64,000 nt of DNA from a candidate division WOR-3 bacterium (GCA_024653355.1 JANLFQ010000003.1:1-64000), one strand, 5' to 3'; positions 1-8,703 are shown, numbered from the stretch's first letter. The notes: generated by a model from the letters alone, not told the origin. Numbers and translations are program-made.

Positions 1-2
1 CA

Positions 3-1025
3 CCAAGAAATGACAGTGTTGGTCAGGGTGACAGCGCCTGGGTGCGCGGCACACCCGACTCGGTCCTTTACACAATAAGGCAACTGGGCATTGCGCGTGG
101 TGGTGCCAATAATATGCTTTATGGTTCTGCTCGCTACACCCATACCAACCTTGGTGTTGCCTGCACAACTGGAACAAGCGGACAGGATTATTACTATTGC
201 ACGGTTGGTGGCGGGTATCGCAACACCGCATCGGGCAATTCTACCACAGTTGCTGGCGGTTATAGGAATGCCGCCTCTTACACCAATGCCACGGTTGGTG
301 GCGGTTATCAGAACACCGCTTCAGGCTACGATGCCACTGTTGGCGGTGGCGATGGCAACACCGCCTCGGGCTTCGCTGCCACGATTGCTGGCGGATATGG
401 CAACACCGCCTCGGGCGACCGTGCCACGGTTGGCGGCGGGGCGTACAACACCGTCTCGGGCGGTTATGCCACGGTTCCAGGCGGTTATTACAACAAGGCT
501 ACCGCGCACTACAGTTTTGCCGCGGGAATATATGCCCGGGCGAACCATAACTACAGTTTCGTGTGGAGTGATTCGTGTTCGGAGGTAAATCCTTCTGATT
601 CGCTCTATACCACCGGTGCCAACCAGTGGCGAGTACGGGCGCGGGGCGGAGTCTGGTTCTTCTCCAACCGTGTGATGACGAGCGGTGTTTACCTGGCACC
701 CGGTTCCAACTCCTGGGCATCTGCCTGTGATAGTGCAAACAAGACCGACTTTCAACCGGTTGACCACAAGGCTCTGCTTAAAAAACTGGCTACGGTGCCA
801 GTGCGCTACTACCGGATGAAAGACCAGAATGACGGCACAAAGCACATCGGACCGGTGGCGCAGGAGTTCTACGCTGCTTTCGGCGTCGGGGAAAATGATA
901 AAAGCATAAATATGGCAGATGCGGATGGCGTGCTCTTTGCCGCAATTCAGGCGCTGTATGAAGAGAACCAGCAACTTCTTCACCGGATTGAGGTTTTAGA
1001 GGCACGACTTAATCAGGGGAGGTAA
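3..1025 (+). CDS. Secreted repeat protein with C-terminal S74-type intramolecular chaperone domain (5' end outside window)
   Basis: The frame is open to the left window edge, so the start is missing; about 340 codons are visible. Residues about 67-171 are seven 15-residue repeats of the type TVGGGYxNTASGxxA, resembling the beta-roll or tail-fibre repeats of trimeric adhesins. From about residue 247 to the end the protein matches the Peptidase_S74 endosialidase chaperone: KTDFQPVD, then LPVxYY, then HIGPVAQEFYAAFGVG, then DGVLFAAIQALYEEN, ending in a coiled coil. This domain trimerises fibres and in phage proteins cleaves itself with a Ser-Lys dyad; here a Cys (CDSANK) seems to stand where SDxxxK is usual. 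A surface fibre or adhesin is likely, with phage-like tail ancestry. No T9SS domain is present. Domain call fairly sure, function inferred. Confidence 0.8.
   Translation, partial: PRNDSVGQGDSAWVRGTPDSVLYTIRQLGIARGGANNMLYGSARYTHTNLGVACTTGTSGQDYYYCTVGGGYRNTASGNSTTVAGGYRNAASYTNATVGGGYQNTASGYDATVGGGDGNTASGFAATIAGGYGNTASGDRATVGGGAYNTVSGGYATVPGGYYNKATAHYSFAAGIYARANHNYSFVWSDSCSEVNPSDSLYTTGANQWRVRARGGVWFFSNRVMTSGVYLAPGSNSWASACDSANKTDFQPVDHKALLKKLATVPVRYYRMKDQNDGTKHIGPVAQEFYAAFGVGENDKSINMADADGVLFAAIQALYEENQQLLHRIEVLEARLNQGR
201..515 (+). repeat. Seven tandem 45-bp coding repeats
   Basis: Each 45-bp unit encodes a 15-residue repeat beginning TVGGGY or a variant of it. The units differ at many positions, so this is an old protein-structural repeat rather than a recent expansion. 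Confidence 0.8.
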
Positions 1026-1028
1026 GCG

Positions 1029-1460
1029 ATGGTTCACAAAAATACCTTTGCTGTTTGCTTCCTGTTTATTACCTTATGTTCTGTTGCTATTGCCCAGCCC
1101 TATCGGTGTGAATGGCAGGTGGTGGCAATTGGTGGCAATGAGATGGCAGGTTCATACCGGCTTGGCTCAACCGCTGGCCAAACTGCGATTGGCAGACTTA
1201 CCGGTACCAACCTGCTTGCGCTGATTGGGTTCTGGCAGACGGATTTGGCGGTGGGTATTGCCGAGGAGCAGGAGTCTAATCTACCTTGTGGCTTAAAGAC
1301 CGGCTTGGAGCGAACAATACCAACCCGTCGCGTATGCCTTTGCGAATATCCTGCGCGTTGTCAGAGAAGAGCCGGTGCGGATTGAGTTGTTTGACCTTTC
1401 CGGCAGGCTGGTGTCAACACTGGTGAACTCCTTACTTGGTTCGCGGGGGCGGAGAAAACA
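1029..1460 (+). pseudogene. Decayed T9SS cargo gene, frameshifted and cut off by a palindromic repeat
   Basis: It starts 4 nt after the previous stop with a good signal peptide (MVHKNTFAVCFLF...AIAQ), followed by a short conserved stretch (CEWQVVAIGG...GQTAIGRLTGTN...IGFWQ). The open frame then runs into nonsense and stops at 1385. The expected sorting-domain sequence continues in other frames: TNPSRMPLRIS and CALSEK in one, then EPVRIELFDLSGRLVSTLVN in another up to about 1436. At least two frameshifts are therefore needed, and the last beta-strand (GVYxxR...K) is absent because the palindromic repeat at 1461 follows. The first 85 residues could still be translated and exported, but T9SS anchoring would fail. 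Sequencing error could explain the frameshifts but not the lost tail. Confidence 0.7.
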
Positions 1461-1560
1461 TTGTCATTGCGAGGTTGGCTTTAACAGCCGAAGCAATCTC
1501 CAACCGGGCAAAATGGAATCACACGCAAGAGATTCCTTCGCTTCGCTCAGAATGACAAAT
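1461..1560. repeat. Interspersed palindromic repeat (about 95 bp)
   Basis: The left arm TCATTGCGAG...GAAGCAATCTC (1463-1500) is matched in inverse by GAGATTCCTTCGCTTC...CTCAGAATGA (1529-1555). It can fold into a long imperfect hairpin. Arms of this wording occur as dispersed non-coding palindromic repeats in many bacterial genomes. Only one copy lies in this window, at the breakpoint of the decayed gene. Confidence 0.65.
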
Positions 1561-1580
1561 AAATAGGCAGAGCACAATAA

Positions 1581-1747
1581 GGGCAGAATGCAAGGCTATT
1601 ATGCCGACTGACGGGTGCCTACACTGCCCGACTTTTCCGATGCCATGCCCCTTGACAATATTTTTCTTGACAAACAAGAGAGAGAGTGTGTATATATAAT
1701 TAAATCGCAGTCAGAATAAAACCCTGGCTGTGAAAGGAGTAAAGATG
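1581..1747 (+). repeat. Duplicated upstream module, copy 1 (terminator-like hairpin, promoter-like boxes, RBS, start codon)
   Basis: This 167-bp stretch recurs at 5581-5735 with about five substitutions and a net 12-bp gap. It contains CGGG...CCCG followed by ACTTTT (terminator-like, about 1611-1636), two TTGACA boxes (1652 and 1667), TATATA (1691) or TATAAT (1695), and AGGAG 8 nt before the ATG at 1745. TTGACA at 1667 to TATATA at 1691 gives an 18-nt spacer, so copy 1 may be an active promoter. Confidence 0.75.
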
Positions 1748-2083
1748 AGTGTCGGAACCAAACAAAAAGGTAATAGGATGTACTGGATGATGCTCGTCGC
1801 GGTGCTATTTGCCCTCTTATGCCCATTAATCGCCAATGCGGAGATTCAGATTACTATCTACGGGTATGGGGGTGTTACAATTATCCCTCCCGCAATTTGC
1901 CCTAAACACTCCACCGATAAATGTGCGGAGATTCGCATTTTAAACTGGGGTTCAAGCGTGGGAACAGCGATTGACCTTTTGGGCAATCAATATCGCGTTG
2001 TTTTCGCCGAACCGATACCAGGGTTCGCTACCCAAATACAGGGCGCAGACCTTCGACTGGAAAGCATAGAGCCGATTGAATAA
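1745..2083 (+). CDS. Small secreted protein of unknown function
   Basis: The protein has 112 residues. The start at 1745 is chosen over the in-frame GTG at 1730 because GGAG lies 8 nt upstream and the duplicated module ends here. The N-terminus is a signal peptide: a basic stretch (TKQKGNR), a hydrophobic core (MMLVAVLFALLCPLI) and a cut after ANA. The mature part, about 80 residues, has two cysteines (CPKHSTDKC) and no recognised motif, repeat or sorting domain. The next gene starts 5 nt downstream, so the two are probably one transcript. Function unknown. Confidence 0.65.
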   Translation: MSVGTKQKGNRMYWMMLVAVLFALLCPLIANAEIQITIYGYGGVTIIPPAICPKHSTDKCAEIRILNWGSSVGTAIDLLGNQYRVVFAEPIPGFATQIQGADLRLESIEPIE

Positions 2084-2088
2084 AAGCC

Positions 2089-3849
2089 ATGAAACTCATA
2101 ACAAAGTCAAGGAGGGAAAGGTACTTCCTTTCCCTCCTTATTATTATTCTGTTTTCATTGGTATCCGCCCAGGTAAAATGGGAAACCCAGCTTCATCAGC
2201 TGTTCCAGATTGAAAACAGTGATAAGGAGGTCAAACATCTCTTCAGAAGCCTGGGTATTCCGTATAAATCGGATACGGTCTATGCGTTTATTGTTCCACC
2301 AATGGTTGCTGCAAGAGTTGAGGGCGCGATTAACCCCTTTATCGCTCACCTGCGCAGACAAGGTGTAAAGGAGGATATCATCCTTTTGGCGGTATCGGAC
2401 AAAAGGCGGGCAGCAGAAAGGTATCTAAAGAGAAGGAACTTTAATGCTGATTACCAGTTAGTGGTCGGGGAAGGTTTCTTAAACCCCTTTGAATTTTCCG
2501 CCGGGGATCTTCAAGTTCCTTTCGTTACCAAGTTCAGTATTTCATCGGGTGAACTCCTAACATCAAAATCGTTGATGGGAGCTATTGACTCAGTAACAGT
2601 AGCCGCATTTGTTGCTGACATTTCCAAACCGAGAACGAAAAGAAAGCCTGAACCAGCATCCTCTAAACTGCAGCTAAAAGGGGAACGATACAAACCGGTA
2701 TTTGGGAAAAAAATAAAACTCTACGACAATGAAGATTATCCGCTGTCCACCACCTATCATATAAGTGTTAACCCTTTCGGTACACGCCTGGCGTTAATGG
2801 ACCAGATGAGCTACTACATCTATATCTTTGATTTAACAACGGGCAAACTGATAAATGCCATCTATCCCGATTCAACTGAAGAGGGGATGTTTGTGAATCT
2901 GCCCCGAGAATTACTAACAAAGTTAAAGGAGATGAATATCATCACCAATCCAATGTACTTCAGCCATCAGTTTTCTGACGATACCACTCTGATGATTACC
3001 GCATCTTTCCCAATGATGGTGATTGAGGCAACTGGCAAGGATACAAATGTGGCTTATCACAATGCGCCGGTTCTCATCAGAAAGAGCATCTCTTCCAACC
3101 GGCTATTGAGTTGCTGCTCTTTTCAAAATTTACCTGAGAATGTCAGGGGCAATTTTTTCCACACCGACGCCACAATTGTTCCTCAAGCCGGGTTGATATT
3201 TACCCCATTTAGCAAGGGTTGGCCTAAAGGGTCAGAGATGTTAGACGAACAGCGCACACCGCTTGAGGAGAACCCGTTCACTGACGAATTTTACCAGGAG
3301 GATATTTATCAGTTTGCCGTTTTTGACACTAATGGCAGGTTCATCCGCTTTCTGGGCAGATTGAGCAAGCAGTTTGAAAGCCTGAAGTTGGGATATCTTG
3401 TCTCGGAAGGGTTAGTTAAGTTCCAGAACAACCGGTTCTTAACCACCGATAGATACTCGGGAAAGATATATTTTTACACCTTAGATTTTGCTCTTGATGA
3501 CTCAATTACGCTCTTTGACAACTCTCCGTCTATCGTCCCTGCGATAGACCGTTCAAATGAACCTTTGCGTTATCTCCTTGAGACATTTAAGAGCAATTTC
3601 AAACGGCGCATCGTTGATTTCTTTATTACCTCAAACACCTGTTATGCTCTGATTACTGAAGATGCCCAGCCTGTTCTTTACAAACATGACCTTTCCCATA
3701 ACAGGACAAGAAGGTTCATGCTTCCCCTTCAGTTGGGAAAGATGAAGGCAAAGTATTATCTTTTGCGTGGAACCCCATCTGGCGTATACGCAGTTTCACT
3801 TTTGGAATCCCAAACCGAAACTTGGTACTGCGAGTTCAAACTACCCTGA
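2089..3849 (+). CDS. Exported protein of unknown function, possible beta-propeller
   Basis: The protein has 586 residues. The N-terminus RRERYFLSLLIIILFSLVSAQ is a signal peptide cut after SAQ. Residues about 220-585 contain spaced phrases such as YIYIFDLTTGKLINAIYP and YQFAVFDTNGRFIRFLG, which look like blades of a six-bladed propeller of the kind seen in Bacteroidetes surface proteins. Residues 30-200 look alpha/beta and carry no motif I know. There is no C-terminal sorting domain, so it probably stays in the periplasm or is a non-T9SS outer-membrane-associated protein. It follows the gene at 1745 by 5 nt, which argues for co-expression. Propeller assignment is a guess from spacing. Confidence 0.65.
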   Translation: MKLITKSRRERYFLSLLIIILFSLVSAQVKWETQLHQLFQIENSDKEVKHLFRSLGIPYKSDTVYAFIVPPMVAARVEGAINPFIAHLRRQGVKEDIILLAVSDKRRAAERYLKRRNFNADYQLVVGEGFLNPFEFSAGDLQVPFVTKFSISSGELLTSKSLMGAIDSVTVAAFVADISKPRTKRKPEPASSKLQLKGERYKPVFGKKIKLYDNEDYPLSTTYHISVNPFGTRLALMDQMSYYIYIFDLTTGKLINAIYPDSTEEGMFVNLPRELLTKLKEMNIITNPMYFSHQFSDDTTLMITASFPMMVIEATGKDTNVAYHNAPVLIRKSISSNRLLSCCSFQNLPENVRGNFFHTDATIVPQAGLIFTPFSKGWPKGSEMLDEQRTPLEENPFTDEFYQEDIYQFAVFDTNGRFIRFLGRLSKQFESLKLGYLVSEGLVKFQNNRFLTTDRYSGKIYFYTLDFALDDSITLFDNSPSIVPAIDRSNEPLRYLLETFKSNFKRRIVDFFITSNTCYALITEDAQPVLYKHDLSHNRTRRFMLPLQLGKMKAKYYLLRGTPSGVYAVSLLESQTETWYCEFKLP

Positions 3850-3992
3850 TGACGGCCTACGACCAAATGTTTCTTGAACTTGCGCTCGGGCAGCACAAAA
3901 CGGTCAGCTCAAAACACTCCGCACATCTCCGCCTGACCCGCTTCCGCCGTTCTACGCTCAAGAGTAACTAAGATGAAGGGGGGCAGGGCATT

Positions 3993-5531
3993 ATGAACAG
4001 CAAAACTGTGCTGGTGCTTCTGCTCCCCTTTGCCTTTTTCAGTTCTGTTCATTCCCAGGTCTGGATTAGGACATATGGCCACCCAGGGTTTGGCGTTCAG
4101 GATATGGCTTTTGCACTTACACTTGACCCGGCAGGAAATGTTATTGTTGCCGGTTATGTCCGTATCTCCCACGGCAGTGATACCACACCCAATTACTGCA
4201 CAATCAAATATGACCCGGATGGCAACCTGCAATGGGTAAGGTTCTTTGATTACGGTGTGGGTCTGGCAGTTGCCGCCGACTCCAATGGCAATGTGCTTGT
4301 AACAGGGAAAAAAGTAACAATAAAATACAGGCCTGATGGCGATGTTGCCTGGGTAAGGACTTATGGGGGTTGGGGAAGCGATGTCTGTGCTGACCGTGAG
4401 GGCAATGTTTATGTAACCGGTTATATCCGTGACTCCTTGAACCCAATTGAAACGTATGCCATTACCGTAAAATACACCGGTTCTGGTGATGTTGCCTGGG
4501 TAAGGGTTGATTCAGCCGGCTGGTGGACGGTTAGCATTGGACTTGACACAGCAGGAAATGTTTATGTAGCCGGGGATGATAGAGGACCAAGTTATCTCGT
4601 TATGAAATATTCACCTGCTGGTGACCTTTTATGGCGCCGGGGCGAGAATCTTCCGGGATACGCCTACAAACTGGCGGTTACACCTGAAGGTGATGTCTAC
4701 GTAACCGGCTCACTCGGCCGCGCGTCTAACGATGTAATTGCCACGACGAAATATTCCTCTGATGGCGAACAGCAATGGGTCAGACTTTATGATGGACCCG
4801 GCTATGATATCGGTCAAACCCTGACAATTGACCGTGATGGCAACTGCTATGTTGCCGGACCAAGTGGGGTCCGGCCAGGACTAGTCCCAGGGTTTGATTT
4901 TGTCACAATCAAATATTCTTCGGCTGGGGATGAGTTATGGATGCAGAGATATACCGGGTTTGGTGGTGATGACTGGCCCTTTGCCATCGGGGTGGATGCT
5001 GAGAGAAATGTCTATGTCGGTGGTTGGAGTCAGGCGCCCAGAGGCGGTGATACCTGGGGTGATGACTATACCTTGCTCAAATACGACTCACTGGGCAAAT
5101 TGTTATGGGAGGCAAGATACAGTGGTCCTGACAATTTTGCGGGCTGGATTTATTCTCTTGCGATTGACAATCAGGGCTATATTTACACCACCGGCTTTAT
5201 TCTCACCGGCACCCGAACCAACTACGACTATGACTGGTGCACGGTAAAATTTGCACCCACCGGACCGGGTGTTGCGGAGACGCCCATCTCCAATCTCAAT
5301 CAACTGCAGTTTACCCTCTATCCCAACCCGGCGCACCAGAGTTTTTCCATCAGCGCACCGGTTGCCATACAGAGCATCCGGTTATATGACATTGCCGGTA
5401 AACTGGTCAGGGTTTATAACCATATTGAAAGCAATAATAAACTCTCGCTTGCCGGTGTCCCAGCCGGGGTTTATCTGGTGAAAATCCAGACCCAAGATAA
5501 CCGCACAACCCAAAAACTGATTGTCCGATAA
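3993..5531 (+). CDS. SBBP-repeat beta-propeller protein with T9SS sorting domain
   Basis: The protein has 512 residues. Signal peptide MNSKTVLVLLLPFAFFSSVHSQ. Residues about 30-430 are a series of SBBP (seven-bladed propeller) repeats of the form DxxGNVYVTGY...TIKYxxxGxxxWVRxY, about eight units. Residues about 440-512 are a complete T9SS type A sorting domain: FTLYPNPAHQ, IRLYDIAGKLVRV, LAGVPAGVYLVKIQ, QKLIVR. The protein should be moved across the outer membrane and anchored or released. The last 220 bp are almost identical to the end of the gene at 6379, so the sorting domain was copied or gene-converted recently. An AGGGGGGCAG sequence 9-19 nt upstream serves as RBS. Binding partner of the propeller unknown. 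Confidence 0.85.
   Translation: MNSKTVLVLLLPFAFFSSVHSQVWIRTYGHPGFGVQDMAFALTLDPAGNVIVAGYVRISHGSDTTPNYCTIKYDPDGNLQWVRFFDYGVGLAVAADSNGNVLVTGKKVTIKYRPDGDVAWVRTYGGWGSDVCADREGNVYVTGYIRDSLNPIETYAITVKYTGSGDVAWVRVDSAGWWTVSIGLDTAGNVYVAGDDRGPSYLVMKYSPAGDLLWRRGENLPGYAYKLAVTPEGDVYVTGSLGRASNDVIATTKYSSDGEQQWVRLYDGPGYDIGQTLTIDRDGNCYVAGPSGVRPGLVPGFDFVTIKYSSAGDELWMQRYTGFGGDDWPFAIGVDAERNVYVGGWSQAPRGGDTWGDDYTLLKYDSLGKLLWEARYSGPDNFAGWIYSLAIDNQGYIYTTGFILTGTRTNYDYDWCTVKFAPTGPGVAETPISNLNQLQFTLYPNPAHQSFSISAPVAIQSIRLYDIAGKLVRVYNHIESNNKLSLAGVPAGVYLVKIQTQDNRTTQKLIVR
5310..5529 (+). repeat. 220-bp sorting-domain repeat, copy 1
   Basis: It pairs with 8341-8560 in the same orientation. I count three mismatches in 220 bp, of which two change the residues near the end (QDN versus EDS). 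The upstream propeller parts of the two genes are unrelated, so the repeat is confined to the T9SS domain. Confidence 0.9.
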
Positions 5532-5580
5532 AATCGGCGCCGGGTTATTTCATCACTATTGTGCGGATAAGCCATAGCGA

Positions 5581-5735
5581 GGGCAGAATGCAAGGCTATT
5601 CTGCCGATTGACGGGTGCCTACACTGCCCGACTTTTCGGATGCCATGACCCTTGACAATATTTTTCTTGACAAGAGAGAGAATATAATTAAATCGCAGTC
5701 AGAATAAAACCCTGGCTGTGAGAGGAGTAAAGATG
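5581..5735 (+). repeat. Duplicated upstream module, copy 2
   Basis: It matches 1581-1747, from GGGCAGAATGCAAGGC to the RBS and ATG. A net 12 bp is missing between the second TTGACA (5667) and TATAAT (5683), leaving a 10-nt spacer. The promoter reading that works in copy 1 therefore fails here unless other boxes are used. The hairpin and RBS are kept. Confidence 0.75.
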
Positions 5736-6332
5736 AACAAAGGCACCAGAATAAAGTGGCTGTTAGTTTTATTGGTGTCTTTAGGAAACGCAGGTTATTT
5801 ATACATCTCCGCTAATTTACGCCCAGATTCTATAAACCCGGTTGGTCTAATTGAAACTGATATCCCTTTAGACCCGGTGCCCGATGGTTTTTCACTTACC
5901 ACAATAGATGAAGTTCATGCTTTATCTTTGCTAACGCCAAGTGAGGCAATGGCACAAGCAGAAGCCCGCAGCAGTTCACTTGATGAAATGTTCGGTTCGT
6001 TTATTCCCACCTGGATTGGCCCTATGCGGGATACAGCCCTTGATGAATATGGACCTGACCTTAAGTGGGTCGCATGCGGAGGGTGGACAAAAAGCCACGA
6101 GGGCGACAGTGCAATTTGGGTACGGGGTAAGACACTCCGTGACGAGATAATTATCCCACCCGAGTGGACCCCGTGGTGGATAAAATCCGTCTGCGGTCCC
6201 TTTGATGAAATACGATACGCACGCATTTGGTGTTACTGGTTAAACGAGACGCATTACTGGAAACAATTTAGCCAGCACAATTGGTTGCCATCGGGTAATA
6301 CAACAAATAGTGGAACTCGGAGGATTTTTTAA
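5733..6332 (+). CDS. Exported protein of unknown function
   Basis: The protein has 199 residues. The start at 5733 is preferred over 5718 because AGAGGAG sits 8 nt before it, as in the sister module. The N-terminus (TRIKWLLVLLVSLGNAGYLYISA) is a signal peptide or anchor helix. The mature part is rich in Trp and acidic residues (TWIGPMRD, WVACGGW, PPEWTPWWIK, RIWCYWLNE) and has three Cys. No family was recognised. It lacks a sorting domain and is followed 46 nt later by the LVIVD-repeat gene. It shares its upstream region with the gene at 1745 but not its protein sequence, so the module seems to have been placed before an unrelated gene. Confidence 0.6.
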   Translation: MNKGTRIKWLLVLLVSLGNAGYLYISANLRPDSINPVGLIETDIPLDPVPDGFSLTTIDEVHALSLLTPSEAMAQAEARSSSLDEMFGSFIPTWIGPMRDTALDEYGPDLKWVACGGWTKSHEGDSAIWVRGKTLRDEIIIPPEWTPWWIKSVCGPFDEIRYARIWCYWLNETHYWKQFSQHNWLPSGNTTNSGTRRIF

Positions 6333-6378
6333 GATGCCAAGTAGGTGCAGGGTATAGGTCTGCTTTAAGTAGCAGAAG

Positions 6379-8562
6379 GTGGACATTCTTATTCTTACAC
6401 TGATTATGAGTCTGCACGCGGGGATGCCACGCCAGTGTCACGATTGGCTTAAACCCAGTTTTATCGGGAACCGGTCCTATGGTCTTAATGCCGCACTTGC
6501 CTTAGATACTTTTTATGACTCACTCAATACCCGTTTTGTTGGCAACTGGCCCTTTGGTTTTGGTGGTCCGCTTGCTTTGGATACGATAAGGAAAATCGCC
6601 TATGTCGGCTCGGGCGGCGGGGTTTTTGTCCTTGATATCGCCAACCCGACAGCACCTCGGAAAGTCGGGGAAATTAGGACACGGGGAATTATTTCCTTTC
6701 TCCAATCTCAGGACACTATCCTTTACATCACCAATCAGTGGGACAGAGGTATTGTCGGGTTATGGAATGTGGCAGACCCGTCTCAGCCCGTAAAGGTGGC
6801 AGATATCCCGCTGAATCTCCAGGAGCCGATAAGGATATTTATCAAGGGAAGGTTCCTCTATTGCAGTGACCCGGACAGTTTCCGTATTTTTGACATAGAT
6901 AATCCTAACCAACCGGTGCTATTGGGTTCAATTGGCCCTTACAACAATATTGGTTATATAACCGTTGCCGACTCCTTTGCCTTCATAAGTTTTGAGCCAC
7001 CCAGTTCTGACACCGGCTTGCGTATCATCAATATCCAGAACCCGGCAAACCCTTATGAGGTTGGGAGTTACAAAAGCATAAATATATATGCGATTGCGGT
7101 TGCCGGCCGGTTTGCCTATTGCACAACTGATAGTCACGGTTTCGTGGTGATTGACGTCTCCAATCCATTAATCCCTCATCAGGTTGGTCGCTGCAGTGTT
7201 CCTAACCCGGTGTGTGTTGTGGTGCGCGGCTCATATGCGTATCTGGGTGCCTGGGGTTTGACGATAGTTGATGTGAGTAATCCCACCGAGCCTTATCTGG
7301 TGGCAAATCTGACCCCAGCAGGCTATCAAGGGGTAAAGGGTGTGGCTTTACTGGACAGTTTTGCCTTTCTGACCGACTGGAGCGATATCGGTTTATGGGT
7401 TGCTAACATCAAAAACCCTTTGGCGCCGTTTGAGGTCGGGGGTTATCGAGTCCCGGGCTGGACTACCTGGGTGGAAATCGGTGGTGAATATGCCTACCTT
7501 TGTGACTGGGACTATGGCTTAACAATTCTCAACATCACAAACCCTTGTGAGCCTTATGAAGTTTCGAGGTTCGACGTTGAATGGGGTTGTGCCCATATCG
7601 CGGTGCGGGATACAATTGGCTATTTGAGCCACCAGGGCCATGGCTTGAGGATATTAAATCTCAGTAACTCCGCAAATCCGGTTGAAATCGGGTTCTGTCC
7701 CACACCAGGCGCAGCAAGTGCCTGCGCGGTAAAGGGCTCCTACGCCTATGTTGCTGATGGTGCCCACGGTTTGATGGTGATAGATGTCAGCAATCCTTAT
7801 GCGCCGTGTGAGGTTGGCAACTATGATACCCCTGGTTATGCCTGGTTTGTTGATGTTGGTGAATCCCTCGCCTATGTGGCTGATGAGAACGGTGGATTGC
7901 GGATAATAAACATCAAGAACCCGGCCGCACCTTATGAGGTTGGTTCGGTCTTTTTATCCAATTATCCGGTTATCCTGCAGGTAAAGGACTCTTTCGCCTA
8001 TGTTGGTGGTGCTAACGGCAATATGGTGATTGTCAATGTATCAGAACCAGCCCATCCCCGTCCGGTCGGTCTTTATCAGACCGTGGGCCCTTGCTGGGGC
8101 ATTGACATATCATACCCTTATGCCTATGTCTCGGACTGGTTTATCTGGTTTCACATTGTTGACATCTCTGACCCATCAAATCCAGTTCTTGCCGGGTATC
8201 ATTGGGCACCAAACTGTCCCTATGGCTTGAAGTTTGTCTCACCCTATATTTATGTAACAACCGGATTGTGTGGTCTGCAGATTTATGAAAGTTTGATGCC
8301 CGGGCTTCAAGAGCGAACTGAAATGGACCTCTTGCAAAAGTTTACCCTCTATCCCAACCCCGCGCACCAGAGTTTTTCCATCAGCGCACCGGTTGCCATA
8401 CAGAGCATCCGGTTATATGACATTGCCGGTAAACTGGTCAGGGTTTATAACCATATTGAAAGCAATAATAAACTCTCGCTTGCCGGTGTCCCAGCCGGGG
8501 TTTATCTGGTGAAAATCCAGACCGAAGATAGCCGCACAACCCAAAAACTGATTGTCCGATGA
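6379..8562 (+). CDS. LVIVD-repeat beta-propeller protein with T9SS sorting domain
   Basis: The protein has 727 residues with a GTG start. An in-frame TAG lies just upstream, so no longer start exists; the N-terminal MDILILTLIMSLHAG is a short, poor signal peptide and there is no clear RBS, so the 5' end may be damaged. Residues about 60-640 hold roughly thirteen LVIVD repeats of the form YAYVADxxxGLxVIDVSNPxxPxEVGxY, which build one or two propellers. Residues about 650-727 are a T9SS sorting domain almost identical to that of the gene at 3993. The protein is a surface or secreted propeller of unknown ligand. Confidence 0.8.
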   Translation: MDILILTLIMSLHAGMPRQCHDWLKPSFIGNRSYGLNAALALDTFYDSLNTRFVGNWPFGFGGPLALDTIRKIAYVGSGGGVFVLDIANPTAPRKVGEIRTRGIISFLQSQDTILYITNQWDRGIVGLWNVADPSQPVKVADIPLNLQEPIRIFIKGRFLYCSDPDSFRIFDIDNPNQPVLLGSIGPYNNIGYITVADSFAFISFEPPSSDTGLRIINIQNPANPYEVGSYKSINIYAIAVAGRFAYCTTDSHGFVVIDVSNPLIPHQVGRCSVPNPVCVVVRGSYAYLGAWGLTIVDVSNPTEPYLVANLTPAGYQGVKGVALLDSFAFLTDWSDIGLWVANIKNPLAPFEVGGYRVPGWTTWVEIGGEYAYLCDWDYGLTILNITNPCEPYEVSRFDVEWGCAHIAVRDTIGYLSHQGHGLRILNLSNSANPVEIGFCPTPGAASACAVKGSYAYVADGAHGLMVIDVSNPYAPCEVGNYDTPGYAWFVDVGESLAYVADENGGLRIINIKNPAAPYEVGSVFLSNYPVILQVKDSFAYVGGANGNMVIVNVSEPAHPRPVGLYQTVGPCWGIDISYPYAYVSDWFIWFHIVDISDPSNPVLAGYHWAPNCPYGLKFVSPYIYVTTGLCGLQIYESLMPGLQERTEMDLLQKFTLYPNPAHQSFSISAPVAIQSIRLYDIAGKLVRVYNHIESNNKLSLAGVPAGVYLVKIQTEDSRTTQKLIVR
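8341..8560 (+). repeat. 220-bp sorting-domain repeat, copy 2
   Basis: It is the direct repeat of 5310-5529 with three mismatches, spanning the sorting domain from FTLYPNP to the stop codon. Confidence 0.9.
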
Positions 8563-8581
8563 GGTTTTCCTATATTGACTT

Positions 8582-8683
8582 TTTGCCGCGCAGGAAAATA
8601 ATCGCAATGGCACAAGCGGCGTGTACTTCTTGCGGTTTACTGCGGGTCAGTATCAGGAGAAGAGAAAACTGATCGTTCATTAA
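8582..8683 (+). pseudogene. Orphan tail of a lost T9SS cargo gene
   Basis: Read in the frame ending at the TAA at 8681-8683, the sequence gives NGTSGVYFLRFTAGQYQEKR then KLIVH and stop. This is exactly the last two strands of a T9SS sorting domain. There is no start codon with RBS, and a stop lies in frame at 8576. It is best read as the remnant left after a deletion or recombination that put the copied sorting domain of the preceding gene next to it. Confidence 0.7.
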
Positions 8684-8703
8684 CCGAGCCAGCAAAACCT
8701 ATC

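Noticed and set aside
5652-5688. Functional promoter in copy 2 of the duplicated module
   Set aside because: The TTGACA-TATAAT spacers are 25 or 10 nt, outside the working range.
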